Of a DNA stretch of 64,000 nt, positions 25,962-34,800 are shown one piece after another (positions within the stretch are counted from its first letter, which is position 1; every line of letters begins with the position of its first letter). Made by a program: the position numbers and the translations under genes. Origin of the DNA: Streptomyces physcomitrii (lineage in GTDB: Bacteria; Actinomycetota; Actinomycetes; Streptomycetales; Streptomycetaceae); the NCBI RefSeq assembly GCF_012273655.1, contig NZ_JAAWWP010000003.1, forward strand, positions 124,001 to 188,000, in the 5' to 3' direction. The notes under the pieces are model-generated. The model was not told where the DNA came from, made no database searches, and was given only the letters and a program-made list of their open reading frames with translations.

Positions 25962-26882
25962 TCAGGGCACCGGGGCCCAGGGGTTCTCCACCGCCACGTC
26001 GAGGCGGCCCTCGACGAGCGCGCGGTAGTCGTCGACGAGGGAGCGCAGGAGCGTGTTGCCGCGCACCTGGTAACCATGGCCATCGATCGAGGCGACCGGA
26101 AGGACCTCGCAGGCCGTGCCGCACAGGAAGGCTCCTTCGGCCTCCTGGGCGAAGGCCGGAGGCAGATCCCCCACGACGGTCTCGACGCCGCGGTGGGCGG
26201 CGAGCGCGAGGACCGCGGCGCGGGTGATGCCGTCGATGGTGCAGCGGGTCGTCGGGGTGTGCAGCGCGCCGTCCTTGAGGAAGAACAGGTGCGCGCCGGT
26301 GGCCTCCACGAAGTTCCCGCAGTCGTCCAGGAGCAGGGCGTCGTCGTAGCCCGCCCGCAGGGCCTCGTTCTTGCTGACGGTGCCGATCATGTAGTTGCCG
26401 GCCGCCTTGGACTTGACCGGCGCGTACTCGGGCGAGGGGCGCCGGTAGCGCCCGGTGACCAGCCGGACGCCGGTGTCGAGGGCGTCGGCGGCCGCGTAGT
26501 AGCCGGCCGGGAGCTCCCAGGCGGCGAGGCTGGTGTGCACGGAGGTGTGCAGCGCCGCCGTCTGGATGATCTCCGAGCCGCGCCAGGCGTTGACGCGCAG
26601 GTAGCCCTCGGTGATCTGGGCCCGGTCGACCACCTCGCGGGCGGCCTCGCGCAGGGTCTCGCGGTCGTACTCCAGGGTGAAGTCGAGGATGCGGGCCGAG
26701 GCGGCGAGCCGGTCCAGGTGGTGGTCGAGCAGGAAGGGCTCGCCGCGGTAGACGCGGATGCCCTCGAAGATGCTGGAGGCGTAGTGCAGTCCGTGGCTGA
26801 GGACGTGCAGGGTGGCCTCGCTCCAGTCGACGAGGGAGCCGTCGTACCAGATGTGCCCGGTGCGCCGGTCGAAGGGGAGCAT
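25962..26882 (-). CDS. Branched-chain amino acid aminotransferase-like (class IV PLP fold)
   Basis: 306 residues; RBS AAGGAG before the ATG. Starts MLPFDRRTGHIWYDGSLVDWSEATLHVLSHGLHYASSIFEGIR, the IlvE N-terminal pattern. The PLP lysine is in YAPVKSKAAGNYMIG, and FVEATGAHLFFLKDG plus LPPAFAQEAEGAFLCGTACEVLPV complete the fold. It probably makes or removes an alpha-amino group on a non-proteinogenic residue of the product; a housekeeping IlvE would normally lie elsewhere. Twelve bases downstream of the oxygenase gene. Confidence 0.9.
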   Translation of the reverse strand: MLPFDRRTGHIWYDGSLVDWSEATLHVLSHGLHYASSIFEGIRVYRGEPFLLDHHLDRLAASARILDFTLEYDRETLREAAREVVDRAQITEGYLRVNAWRGSEIIQTAALHTSVHTSLAAWELPAGYYAAADALDTGVRLVTGRYRRPSPEYAPVKSKAAGNYMIGTVSKNEALRAGYDDALLLDDCGNFVEATGAHLFFLKDGALHTPTTRCTIDGITRAAVLALAAHRGVETVVGDLPPAFAQEAEGAFLCGTACEVLPVASIDGHGYQVRGNTLLRSLVDDYRALVEGRLDVAVENPWAPVP

Positions 26883-26893
26883 GCGGGTCTCCT

Positions 26894-27730
26894 TCAGAGC
26901 GCCAGGTCGAAGAGGTGGTGCTGGAGGTCGCCGACGAGGGCGACGAAGCGGCGCTGGTGCTGGGTGAGAGCGCGCACCGAGACGCCGTGCAGGGCGAGCC
27001 GGTTGATCGGGTAGAGGACCAGGGTGTTCGCCTCGTAGGGGATGGTCATGACCTCCTCGACATACTGCGGGTCGATGTCGAAGCGGTTGTCGCCGTACTC
27101 GGAGGCGCTGGTGTGGAACTTGTGGGCGCCGGGGCGGTACTTGTAGAGGACGAGGTCGCCGCCCTCGGTGTCGTCCTCGTCGAGGCGCATGTAGAAGAGG
27201 CCGCCGAAGAGCTTGTAGGGCTTGTCGACGTGCGGGCCGCGGTAGGCCGAAGGGCGGCCGGTCACGGCGGAGTTGATGACCGCGGTGCAGTCCATGAGGA
27301 TGTCGTGGGTCTCGAAGGAGTCGCGGTTGCGGCGCCCGACCCGCAGTTCGCGCAGCGGGGTGCCGATCTTCTGCTCGGCCTCGGGCAGGTTGGCGAGCAG
27401 GTCCTCCTGGAAGAGGTCGAGGAACTCCGTCAGGAACGCCGGGGAGGCGTGGTAGGTGACGAAGTCCTTCCAGACCTGTGCCACGGTCGGGTCGGCGAGT
27501 ATCGGCTCGGACATGTAGTTGTAGCGCTCGTTGCTGGTGATGGGCTTGCCGATGCGCTCGGCGATGTACTCGCCGGTCGGCATCGACTTCGCCAGCGCCT
27601 CGTACAGCTCCTGCGGCAGCGCGTTGCGGACGACGACGTGCGGGAAGGGGTCCCGGCGGATGTCGTCCTTGGTGGTGTGGGCGAGCAGCGAGGTGATGGC
27701 GGGGCTCTGCTCGGGCGGGGTCGCGGTCAT
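26894..27730 (-). CDS. 2-oxoglutarate/Fe(II)-dependent hydroxylase (prolyl-4-hydroxylase-like fold)
   Basis: 278 residues starting MTATPPEQSPAITSLL. Iron ligands are visible as GPHVDKPYKLFGGLFYM (HxD) and the distal His in RLALHGVSVRA, with Arg nearby (QHQRRFVAL) for 2-oxoglutarate. The order RDPFPHVVVRNALPQELYEAL at the N-terminus is typical of this group in peptide and amino acid natural-product clusters. Second oxygenase of the operon, so at least two oxidations are likely. Confidence 0.88.
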   Translation of the reverse strand: MTATPPEQSPAITSLLAHTTKDDIRRDPFPHVVVRNALPQELYEALAKSMPTGEYIAERIGKPITSNERYNYMSEPILADPTVAQVWKDFVTYHASPAFLTEFLDLFQEDLLANLPEAEQKIGTPLRELRVGRRNRDSFETHDILMDCTAVINSAVTGRPSAYRGPHVDKPYKLFGGLFYMRLDEDDTEGGDLVLYKYRPGAHKFHTSASEYGDNRFDIDPQYVEEVMTIPYEANTLVLYPINRLALHGVSVRALTQHQRRFVALVGDLQHHLFDLAL

Positions 27731-27819
27731 GTTCGGCTCATTTCCTCGGGTGGGCGGCGGCCTCGGTGCGAGGCGCGCTCGGTGGTCGTGGACACGGGGG
27801 CCGGGCGGCCGGGCGGGGG

Positions 27820-29619
27820 TCAGGCGGCCAGGCCGCGGGCGGCGAGCCAGGTCTCCAGCATCAGCACCGACCAGAGCGCCTCGGCGGCGTGCGCGCCGGG
27901 CGACTCGGTCTGGAGCGCCAGGAGTTCACGCAGCGCCTCGGGGCGTACGAAGGCGTGGCAGCGGGCGGTGGGGGCCAGCAGCAGGTCGCCGATCATGTCG
28001 TAGAGGGCCTCGCCCGGCTTGATCATCGCCGTGACGGGCAGGGTGAACGGCTGCTTGGGGCGGTCCAGGACACTGCGCGGCACCCAGCGGCGGGCGGCCT
28101 CGGCGAGGGGCGCCTTGACCGTGTCCCCGGCGACCTTGACCTCCTCGGGCAGCGCGTGGGCGAAGCGCATCACCGAGGGCTGGAGGAAGGGGACGCGGGC
28201 CTCCACCGAGTGGGCCATGCTCAGGTGGTCGACGCGGCGCAGGATGTAGTACGGGAAGCGGGCGAACTGGTCGTAGCGCAGCAGGGTTTCGAGCTTGCCG
28301 TGGTTTCCGGCGCGCACCTGCCGGTCGAGCGCGTCGCCGCTGGCGTCGCCGAAGAAGCCGCCCGCCGCATGGACCCGGGCCAGGTAGTCGGGGGTGTAGA
28401 GCGTGCGCAGGCCCTCGGTGGGGACGGCGGCCATGGTGCCCTGGTAGGCGCGGTACCAGGTGGGGCTGTCGTCGCGGGCCGCCTTCACGAACCGGGTGTA
28501 GCCGCCGAAGAGCTCGTCCGCGCCGTCGCCGGTCAGGGCCACCTTGAATCCGGCCTCGTGGACCGCCTCGAAGAGCGCGTACGTACTGAGGCTGTGCGGG
28601 GCGTTGTTGGGCTGGTCGAGGTGGCGGACGAAGCGGTCGACGAGGGCGGGGAAACCGGCCGGGTCGAGCAGCACCTCGTGGTGGTCGGTGCCGCAGCGCC
28701 GGGCGACCTCGGCGGCGAAGTGCCGTTCGTCGGCGGGCCAGTCGCCGCGGTAGGCGATGTGGAAGGAGGAGACCTCGGGCAGCAGGTCGGCGGCGAGCGC
28801 GGTGGTGTAGCTGGAGTCGAGGCCGCCGCTGGTGATCACGCAGACGGGTACGTCCGCGTCGAGCATGCGGCCCATCTCGTGCCTCAGCAGGGCGTCGAGC
28901 TGCGCGCCCGCGGCCGCCACGGTGGGTGTGCCGTCCGGCCAGTCGGGGCGGGCGGGCTCCAGTGCGGTCAGGCGCACGTCGAGGCGGCCCGCGGTGAAGC
29001 GGAGCACCGAGCCCGGTTCCAGGGTGCGGACGTCGCGGTGGACGGTGCCGGGGCCCCACACCGCGCGGCCGCCGAGGTAGCGGTCGACGGCCAGCGGGTC
29101 GAGGGCGGCGGGGAAGTCGGGGTAGCGGCTCAGCGCGCGCAGCTCGGAGGCGAAGCGGAGGCCGCCGTCCGGGGTCCGGTAGTAGAAGAGCGACTTCATG
29201 CCCGCGTGGTCCGTGAACAGCCGCAGCACGGGCTCGGGTCCGCGCTCGTCGACCAGGGCGATCGCGAACATGCCCTCCAGGCGGGAGACGAAGTCCTCGC
29301 CGTGCCGCTCGTACAGCGGCAGCAGCACGTCGCCGTCGCAGTCGCCCTCGAACGCGTGCCCCAGGGCGCGCAGTTCGGCCCGCAGTTCCCGGTGGTTGTA
29401 GATCTCTCCGTTGAAGACGCAGGTCAGGCCGGGGCGCCGGTAGGGCTGGGCGCCGTGGGCGATGCCCTGCACGGCGAGGCGGTTGCTGCCGAGCGACCAG
29501 CGGGCGCCGAGGCCGGTGGTCTGCGCGTCGGGGCCGCCCTCGCGCATGGCCGCGCCGACCGCCCGCAGGACGTCCGGGCCCGGGTGGGCGCCGCCGAGGT
29601 GTCCGTAGATGCGGCACAT
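27820..29619 (-). CDS. Asparagine-synthase-like glutamine amidotransferase
   Basis: 599 residues. The N-terminal Ntn glutaminase has an intact catalytic Cys2 (MCRIYGHLGGA), RLAVQG, CVFNGEIYNHREL and GDCDGDVLLPLYERHG. The C-terminal synthetase domain has the PP-loop SGGLDSS (VCVITSGGLDSSYTTAL) and ALTGDGADELFGGYTRF. It transfers Gln-derived ammonia to an adenylated carboxylate, here probably forming an amide on a pathway intermediate. The intact Cys2 argues against a beta-lactam-synthetase-like role. Starts three bases after the upstream gene. Confidence 0.93.
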   Translation of the reverse strand: MCRIYGHLGGAHPGPDVLRAVGAAMREGGPDAQTTGLGARWSLGSNRLAVQGIAHGAQPYRRPGLTCVFNGEIYNHRELRAELRALGHAFEGDCDGDVLLPLYERHGEDFVSRLEGMFAIALVDERGPEPVLRLFTDHAGMKSLFYYRTPDGGLRFASELRALSRYPDFPAALDPLAVDRYLGGRAVWGPGTVHRDVRTLEPGSVLRFTAGRLDVRLTALEPARPDWPDGTPTVAAAGAQLDALLRHEMGRMLDADVPVCVITSGGLDSSYTTALAADLLPEVSSFHIAYRGDWPADERHFAAEVARRCGTDHHEVLLDPAGFPALVDRFVRHLDQPNNAPHSLSTYALFEAVHEAGFKVALTGDGADELFGGYTRFVKAARDDSPTWYRAYQGTMAAVPTEGLRTLYTPDYLARVHAAGGFFGDASGDALDRQVRAGNHGKLETLLRYDQFARFPYYILRRVDHLSMAHSVEARVPFLQPSVMRFAHALPEEVKVAGDTVKAPLAEAARRWVPRSVLDRPKQPFTLPVTAMIKPGEALYDMIGDLLLAPTARCHAFVRPEALRELLALQTESPGAHAAEALWSVLMLETWLAARGLAA

Positions 29620-29622
29620 GGT

Positions 29623-30567
29623 TCAGGCCTCCGTGGGGGTCCCGGCGGCGACCGGGGAGCGGCTCAGCCCGGGCGGGCTCTGGCGGGCCGCCGGGTAGTG
29701 GCGGGCGAGGAACTCGACGACGATCTCGACCTGCCGGAGGATGTCGTCGACCTGCTGGGGGCCGGGGTTCACGCCGTGGCCCTCCAGGGCGCTGTTGCCG
29801 GTCTTGAGGTGCAGCGGGGCGGCGGCGCGGACGAAGTCGGGGGCCTCGTAGGTGCGGATGAAGCCGCCGGACTTCTTCGGGTTGTCGACGTGGCAGTCGA
29901 GCGGGATCCGCACCGACTGCCGCAGCGCGGAGATCATCGGCAGGGTCAGGTCGCGCACCGGGTTGAAGCTGTCGGCGCCGAGCATCTCCAGCATCTGGGC
30001 GGCGGCCGGATTGCCCTGCCCGCAGTGCGCGGAGACCTTCAGGTGCAGGTCGGCGGGGAGGTGCCCGGCGGTGCGCAGCCGGCCGAGGGCCCACAGCAGC
30101 CCTTCGTCGTAGACGACGAAGCCGCGCACCCCGAGGTCGACGCCGCGCTTGACGTCCTCCACGGCGCGGACGATCTGCTCCTGGCCGCGCAGCCGGTAGC
30201 TGATGCGCGAGCCCTCGGGGGTCTGCACGCCCGCCCCGATGTCGTATCCGGCGCGGGGGCCGACGGACATCAGGATCTCGGCGCCGAAGTCCTTGCCGAG
30301 GGCCACGTACTCGCCGATCTCGCGGGCGGTGTGCCGGTACATGCCGCGGGTCTCGGTGATGCGGTTGATGGTGAAGCCCCGGCGGCGGCTCTCGGCGAGC
30401 AGGGTGGCCGCGGCCTGCACGGAGTTGACGGTGGGCACCTCGATGCGGAAGTGGCAGCCGTCGGGGAAGGTGCGGCCCGAGTCGGGGGCGTCGAGCAGGT
30501 CGCCGGCCGGCAGGCCGAGACGGGCCAGCTGCGCCCTGGTCTCCTCGTAGAAGGCGGTCGTGATCAC
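29623..30567 (-). CDS. TIM-barrel-like protein, tentatively related to U32-peptidase-type proteins
   Basis: 314 residues from a GTG overlapping the upstream stop (GTGA). Starts (V)ITTAFYEETRAQLARLGLPAG. Repeating beta/alpha pattern: FRIEVPTVNSVQAAATLL, GFTINRITETRGMYRHT, LGKDFGAEILMSVGPRAGYD, LGVRGFVVYDEGLLWAL, LHLKVSAHCGQGNPAAAQML, IPLDCHVDNPKKSGGF. The HCGQGN and CHVDNPKK segments look like active-site loops. Similar proteins are annotated as peptidase-like or hypothetical; I would not assign a reaction. The tight coupling between ligase and amidotransferase shows it belongs to the pathway. Confidence 0.6.
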   Translation of the reverse strand: MITTAFYEETRAQLARLGLPAGDLLDAPDSGRTFPDGCHFRIEVPTVNSVQAAATLLAESRRRGFTINRITETRGMYRHTAREIGEYVALGKDFGAEILMSVGPRAGYDIGAGVQTPEGSRISYRLRGQEQIVRAVEDVKRGVDLGVRGFVVYDEGLLWALGRLRTAGHLPADLHLKVSAHCGQGNPAAAQMLEMLGADSFNPVRDLTLPMISALRQSVRIPLDCHVDNPKKSGGFIRTYEAPDFVRAAAPLHLKTGNSALEGHGVNPGPQQVDDILRQVEIVVEFLARHYPAARQSPPGLSRSPVAAGTPTEA

Positions 30568-31859
30568 CTGGTCACCTCGAATCCGAGTTGCTCGGCGGTG
30601 CGGCGGACGATGTCCTCCGCGAGGCGGATCGAGGTGTCGTGGTCGGGGTGGACGACCTGCACCTCGCCGAAGTTGCCGAGGTTGCCCCGGCAGGGGGCGA
30701 GGACCTCTCCCTCGGGGAAGCGGACGGTGAAGGAGTGCAGGTGCGGGCCGTACTCGGCGGCGGCCCAGGTGGTGTCCGGCGCCCGTGCGGGACGCGGTAC
30801 GGCGTCGGCGGCGCCGAACCAGCGGACGGTGGCGTACCTCGCGAAACTGCTGGGCGGGCGGTCCACGGGCTCGTCCAGGTGGATGCGGACCAGGAGTTCG
30901 AAGATGTCGCCGCCGCCCGCGAGCTGGAAGAGGTTGGGCAGGCAGGAGCCCATCAGGCGCGGATTGCACTCGATGAGCCGGGGCGTGCCGTCCGCACCGA
31001 GCATCACCTCGACGTGGAAGATGCCGAGCCCCAGGCCGAGCGCGCCGACGACCGCCTCGGCGAACTCCATCACCCGGTCGTGGTCGGCCGCGTCCAGGGC
31101 GGCCGGGATGGTGGTGCCGGTCTCCAGGGCCTCGTGCCGGTGCCAGGTGGAGCGCTCGCTGACGGCGAGGCGCAGGAACCTCCCGGCGGACAGCCCGATC
31201 TCGGCGGAGACGAAGCGCCCTTGGAGGTACTCCTCGACGAGGATGCCCGCGGCGTAGGCGGGCCGGTCCGCGGCACCGGCGAGGACGGCGCGCAGCTCGG
31301 CCTCGTCGGCCAGGACGTGGGCGCCCTCGCTGCCGGAGCCGCGGGCCGGTTTGACCACGACCGGGTAGCCGTGGCGGGCGGCGAAGGCGGCGGCCTCCTC
31401 GGCGCCGGGGACCACGGCGTGGGCGGTGGTGTCGAGTCCGGCGGCGGCGAGGACGCGGCGGCAGCGGTCCTTCTGCTTGGCGTCCTCGGCGGCCCGGGCG
31501 CGGGTGAAGGGCACCCCCAGCTCCTCGGCGATCCGGGCCACCGGCACCACGAGCGCGTCGACGGTGGCGACGAAGCCGTCCACGGGGTGTGCGGCGTGCA
31601 CCGCGCGCACCCGGGTGCGCAGGGCGTCGAGGTCGGTGGCGTCCTCCAGGACGTGCACGGCGTCCACGAACCTGCCGTACGGGGTGGCGTCGAAGTCGAT
31701 GTTCTGCGACTTCTCCATGCGCAGCGAGCGGATCAGGGTGACCCGGTGGCCGAGCCGGGCGGCGGCCTCGAAGGCGGGGGCGTTGCCTGCCTTCCAGGTC
31801 ACGAACACCACGTGCTTGCGGGCCTGCCCGGGCTTCGCGGGGTTCTCGGCCGCGGTCAT
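30564..31859 (-). CDS. ATP-grasp carboxylate-amine ligase
   Basis: 431 residues; ATG overlaps the NRPS stop (ATGA). N-terminal pre-ATP-grasp domain (HVVFVTWKAGNAPAFEAAARLGHRVTLI), then the ATP-grasp fold: YPVVVKPARGSGSEGAHVL, ILVEEYLQGRFVSAEIG, and metal-binding LGIFHVEVMLGADGTPRLIECNPRLMGS. This is the layout of L-amino acid ligases and related enzymes that make peptide bonds from free carboxylates. It may join alanine or another unit to the modified amino acid. Confidence 0.9.
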   Translation of the reverse strand: MTAAENPAKPGQARKHVVFVTWKAGNAPAFEAAARLGHRVTLIRSLRMEKSQNIDFDATPYGRFVDAVHVLEDATDLDALRTRVRAVHAAHPVDGFVATVDALVVPVARIAEELGVPFTRARAAEDAKQKDRCRRVLAAAGLDTTAHAVVPGAEEAAAFAARHGYPVVVKPARGSGSEGAHVLADEAELRAVLAGAADRPAYAAGILVEEYLQGRFVSAEIGLSAGRFLRLAVSERSTWHRHEALETGTTIPAALDAADHDRVMEFAEAVVGALGLGLGIFHVEVMLGADGTPRLIECNPRLMGSCLPNLFQLAGGGDIFELLVRIHLDEPVDRPPSSFARYATVRWFGAADAVPRPARAPDTTWAAAEYGPHLHSFTVRFPEGEVLAPCRGNLGNFGEVQVVHPDHDTSIRLAEDIVRRTAEQLGFEVTR

Positions 31860-34800
31860 CGGGTCCTCCTGGCGAAGCGCTGGCCGATCCGGACGTAGCC
31901 GGGAGTGCTGGTCCCCGGTGCCGGGATGAAGGAGATGGAGCCCGCGAGGACGTTGCGCTCGGACATCGAGCTGAAGCCGCCCGCGCCGGAGAGCACGAGG
32001 CTGCCCTCGTCCAGCGGGCGCCAGGTGCCGTCGGGGGCGCGCTCGGCGTACTCGTACCGCAGGTGCTCCTCGCCCGGCAGGACGTGCAGGCGGTAGCCGT
32101 CGGAGGCGTAGACGCCGGGGCAGTCGCCGAGGGCCATCTCGAAGGGGCGGCCGGTGCGGATGAGCCCCTCTCCGGTCACCTCGCGCAGCAGGTCCTCGTA
32201 GAGCCCGAAGGCCGGGTAGGCGTTGGCGAGCAGCAGCAGGAAGCTGCGCTCCTCGGGGAAGATCTGGACGAAGTTGTGGTGGCCGCTGCCGTTGGAGTTG
32301 AAGCCGAAGGCGGAGGGGCCGAACATCAGCCAGCCGAGGCCCCAGGCGTGCATGAAGTGGTGGCCGGGGACCGGGATCTGCGGGGTACGCATCTCGGCGG
32401 CGAGCGCGGCGGAGAGCAGGCGCTCGCCGCTCGGGGCGAGGCCGTCGTCCAGCGCGAGGCGCGCGATGCGGGACAGCTCCTCCAGGGTGAGGCAGACGGA
32501 GAAGGAGCCGGCGGCGTCGTCGGCGACGGTCTGCCGGGGCGGGTCGTGCGGCCGGTAGCTCTTGGTCGGCTCGTGCCACAGGTAGCCGGTGGAGACCGCG
32601 TCGCCGTAGTGGCCGTTCTCCGCGAGGGTCTCGGGGACGGCGGCGATGCCGAGCGGCAGGAGCAGCAGCTCGTTGAGGGCGCGGCGCCAGGGCATGCCGA
32701 GCAGCTTCTCGATGATCCCGGCGACGATGGAGGTGCCGACGGCCGAGTACGCGAAGACCTCGCCGGGAGAGAAGAGCTGTCCGTACTCGCCGAGGGTGGC
32801 CAGGTAGCCGTCCAGGTCGGGCAGGTCGGTGTCGTGCCAGACCTCGTAGCTGTCGTCGACGCCGCTGGTGTGCGAGAGCAGCTGGCGCAGGGTGACTCGG
32901 ACCCGCTCGCCGCCGCGGCGCACGAAGGCCCCGGGGAGGATGCCGTCGAGGGGTTCGTCCAGGCCGAGAAGGCCGCGGTCCACCAGGCGCAGCGCGACGA
33001 AGGCCAGCATCGGCTTGGTGATGCAGGTGATCCGCTGCCGGGTGCCCGGCCCGTAGGGCGTGCCCGCCGCCGTGTCGGCGATGCCGTGGTACGTGAACTC
33101 CACCTCGCCGTCGAGCAGGACGGCGACCCCGGCTCCGGGCACGCCGTGGGCGCGGGCCGACTCCCGCAGGGTCGCGGCGACCGCGGCCGCCCGGCCGGGA
33201 CCGCCGGCGGTGCCGCTCGCGGCGGGGGTCTCGGCGCGCTTGCGGCGCAGCAGCTCCGCCTGGGCGGCGAGGGTGCGGTGGGCGTAGATCTCGGCGACCC
33301 GCACCGGGCGCCCGGCGGTGTCGCCCAGCCTGGCGGCCAGCAGGTTGGCGAGCAGCGAGTGGCCGCCCACGGAGAAGAAGTCCAGCTCGGCGGAGAGCTG
33401 CGGCAGGCCGAGCAACTCCGTCCAGGCGGCGGCGACTTCGCGCTCCTCGGGGCCGGAGCCGGTGAGCGCGGCGCTGCCGTCGGGGGCGGTGGCGCCGGTG
33501 CCGCCCCAGTCGACCGGGCGGGCGGCCAGCGCCTTGCGGTCGACCTTGCCGTTGGGCAGCAGGGGCAGGCTCTCCAGGCAGAGGATCCGGGCGGGCTGCA
33601 TGTAGTGCGGCAGCTTCGCCCGCAGGTGGGCGGCGACCTCCTCGGTGGGGCACGCCTGCGCGCCGGAGCCGATCCAGCAGACCAGCCGGGTGCCGTCGGC
33701 GGCGGGGACGGCCAGTGCCGCCACCTCGCGCAGGCCGACCGCCTCGCGCAGCACGGACTCGATCTCGCCCAGCTCGATCCGGAAGCCGCGGACCTTGACC
33801 TGGTTGTCCCGGCGGCCGAGGAAGCGCAGTTCGCCGTCCTCGGTCCAGCGCGCCAGGTCCCCGGTGCGGTAGAGGCGGCAGTCGGGCCCGCCGGGCTCCG
33901 GCCGCGCGGGGGCGGGCAGGAAGGCGGCGGCGGTGCGCACCGGGTCGCCGAAGTAGCCGTCTGCCACCCCGTCGCCGCCGAGGTGGAGTTCACCGACCGC
34001 GCCGAGGGGCACCGGCCGCCCCCGCTCGTCGAGCAGATGGGCCCGGGTGTTGTGCACCGGCACCCCGATGGTGACCGGGCCGGTCGTGGGCCCGGTGAAG
34101 CACTTCCAGGTGGAGTAGGTGGTGTCCTCCGAGGGGCCGTAGAGGTTGTAGAGGCGCTCGGCCGAGGTCCGCGCGAAGGCCTCCTGCACCAGTTCCCGGG
34201 GCAGCGGCTCCCCGGCGACGTTCAGGACCCGTACGGACGCGGGGACCGCCTCGCGCCGCAGCAGCACGTTCAGCGCGCTGGGCACGGTGTTGACGAGGGT
34301 GGGCGCGAGGCCCGGGTCCTCGGTGAGGGCGAGGACGTTCTCGACGACGACCACGCAGCCGCCGCGGGTCAGCGGCGCCCACAGCTCGAAGACCGAGAGG
34401 TCGAAGTTGAGTGAGGTGGAGAAGAGGACGCGGGCGAGATCCCCGGCCGGGTAGGTGTCCTCGGCCCAGGCGAGCAGGGCGACCACGTTGCGGTGGCTGA
34501 TCACCACGCCCTTGGGCAGGCCGGTGGAGCCCGAGGTGTGGATGAGGTGGGTGGTGTCCGCCGGGGCGACGTCCACCCGTGGGGCGCTCGCCTCCTCGGC
34601 GGCGGCCTTCTCCCCCAGCTCGCCCGCGGGCAGGCCCGGCACGCCGGTCTCCGCGAGCCACTCGGGCGAGCGCTCCCCCTCGTGCACCACCAGCGACATC
34701 CCCGCGGTGGCGGCGACCGCCCGCAGCCGCTCGGCGGGATAGGCCGGATCCAGCGGTACGTAGGCGCAGCCCGCCTTGTGCACGGCCAGCAGCAGGGCGA

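Noticed and set aside
27820..29619. Beta-lactam synthetase reading of the asparagine-synthase-like gene, which would make the cluster a clavam/carbapenem type
   Set aside because: The glutaminase Cys2 is intact, whereas beta-lactam synthetases lack it, and no matching partner enzymes are present.
27766..31257. 1163-codon plus-strand ORF over the biosynthetic genes
   Set aside because: Antisense shadow; low-complexity Gly/Ala/Arg/Val sequence without motifs.
31856..33100. Beta-lactamase resistance gene
   Set aside because: The domain is fused in frame to a PCP and its nucleophilic Ser is Cys, so hydrolytic resistance is unlikely.
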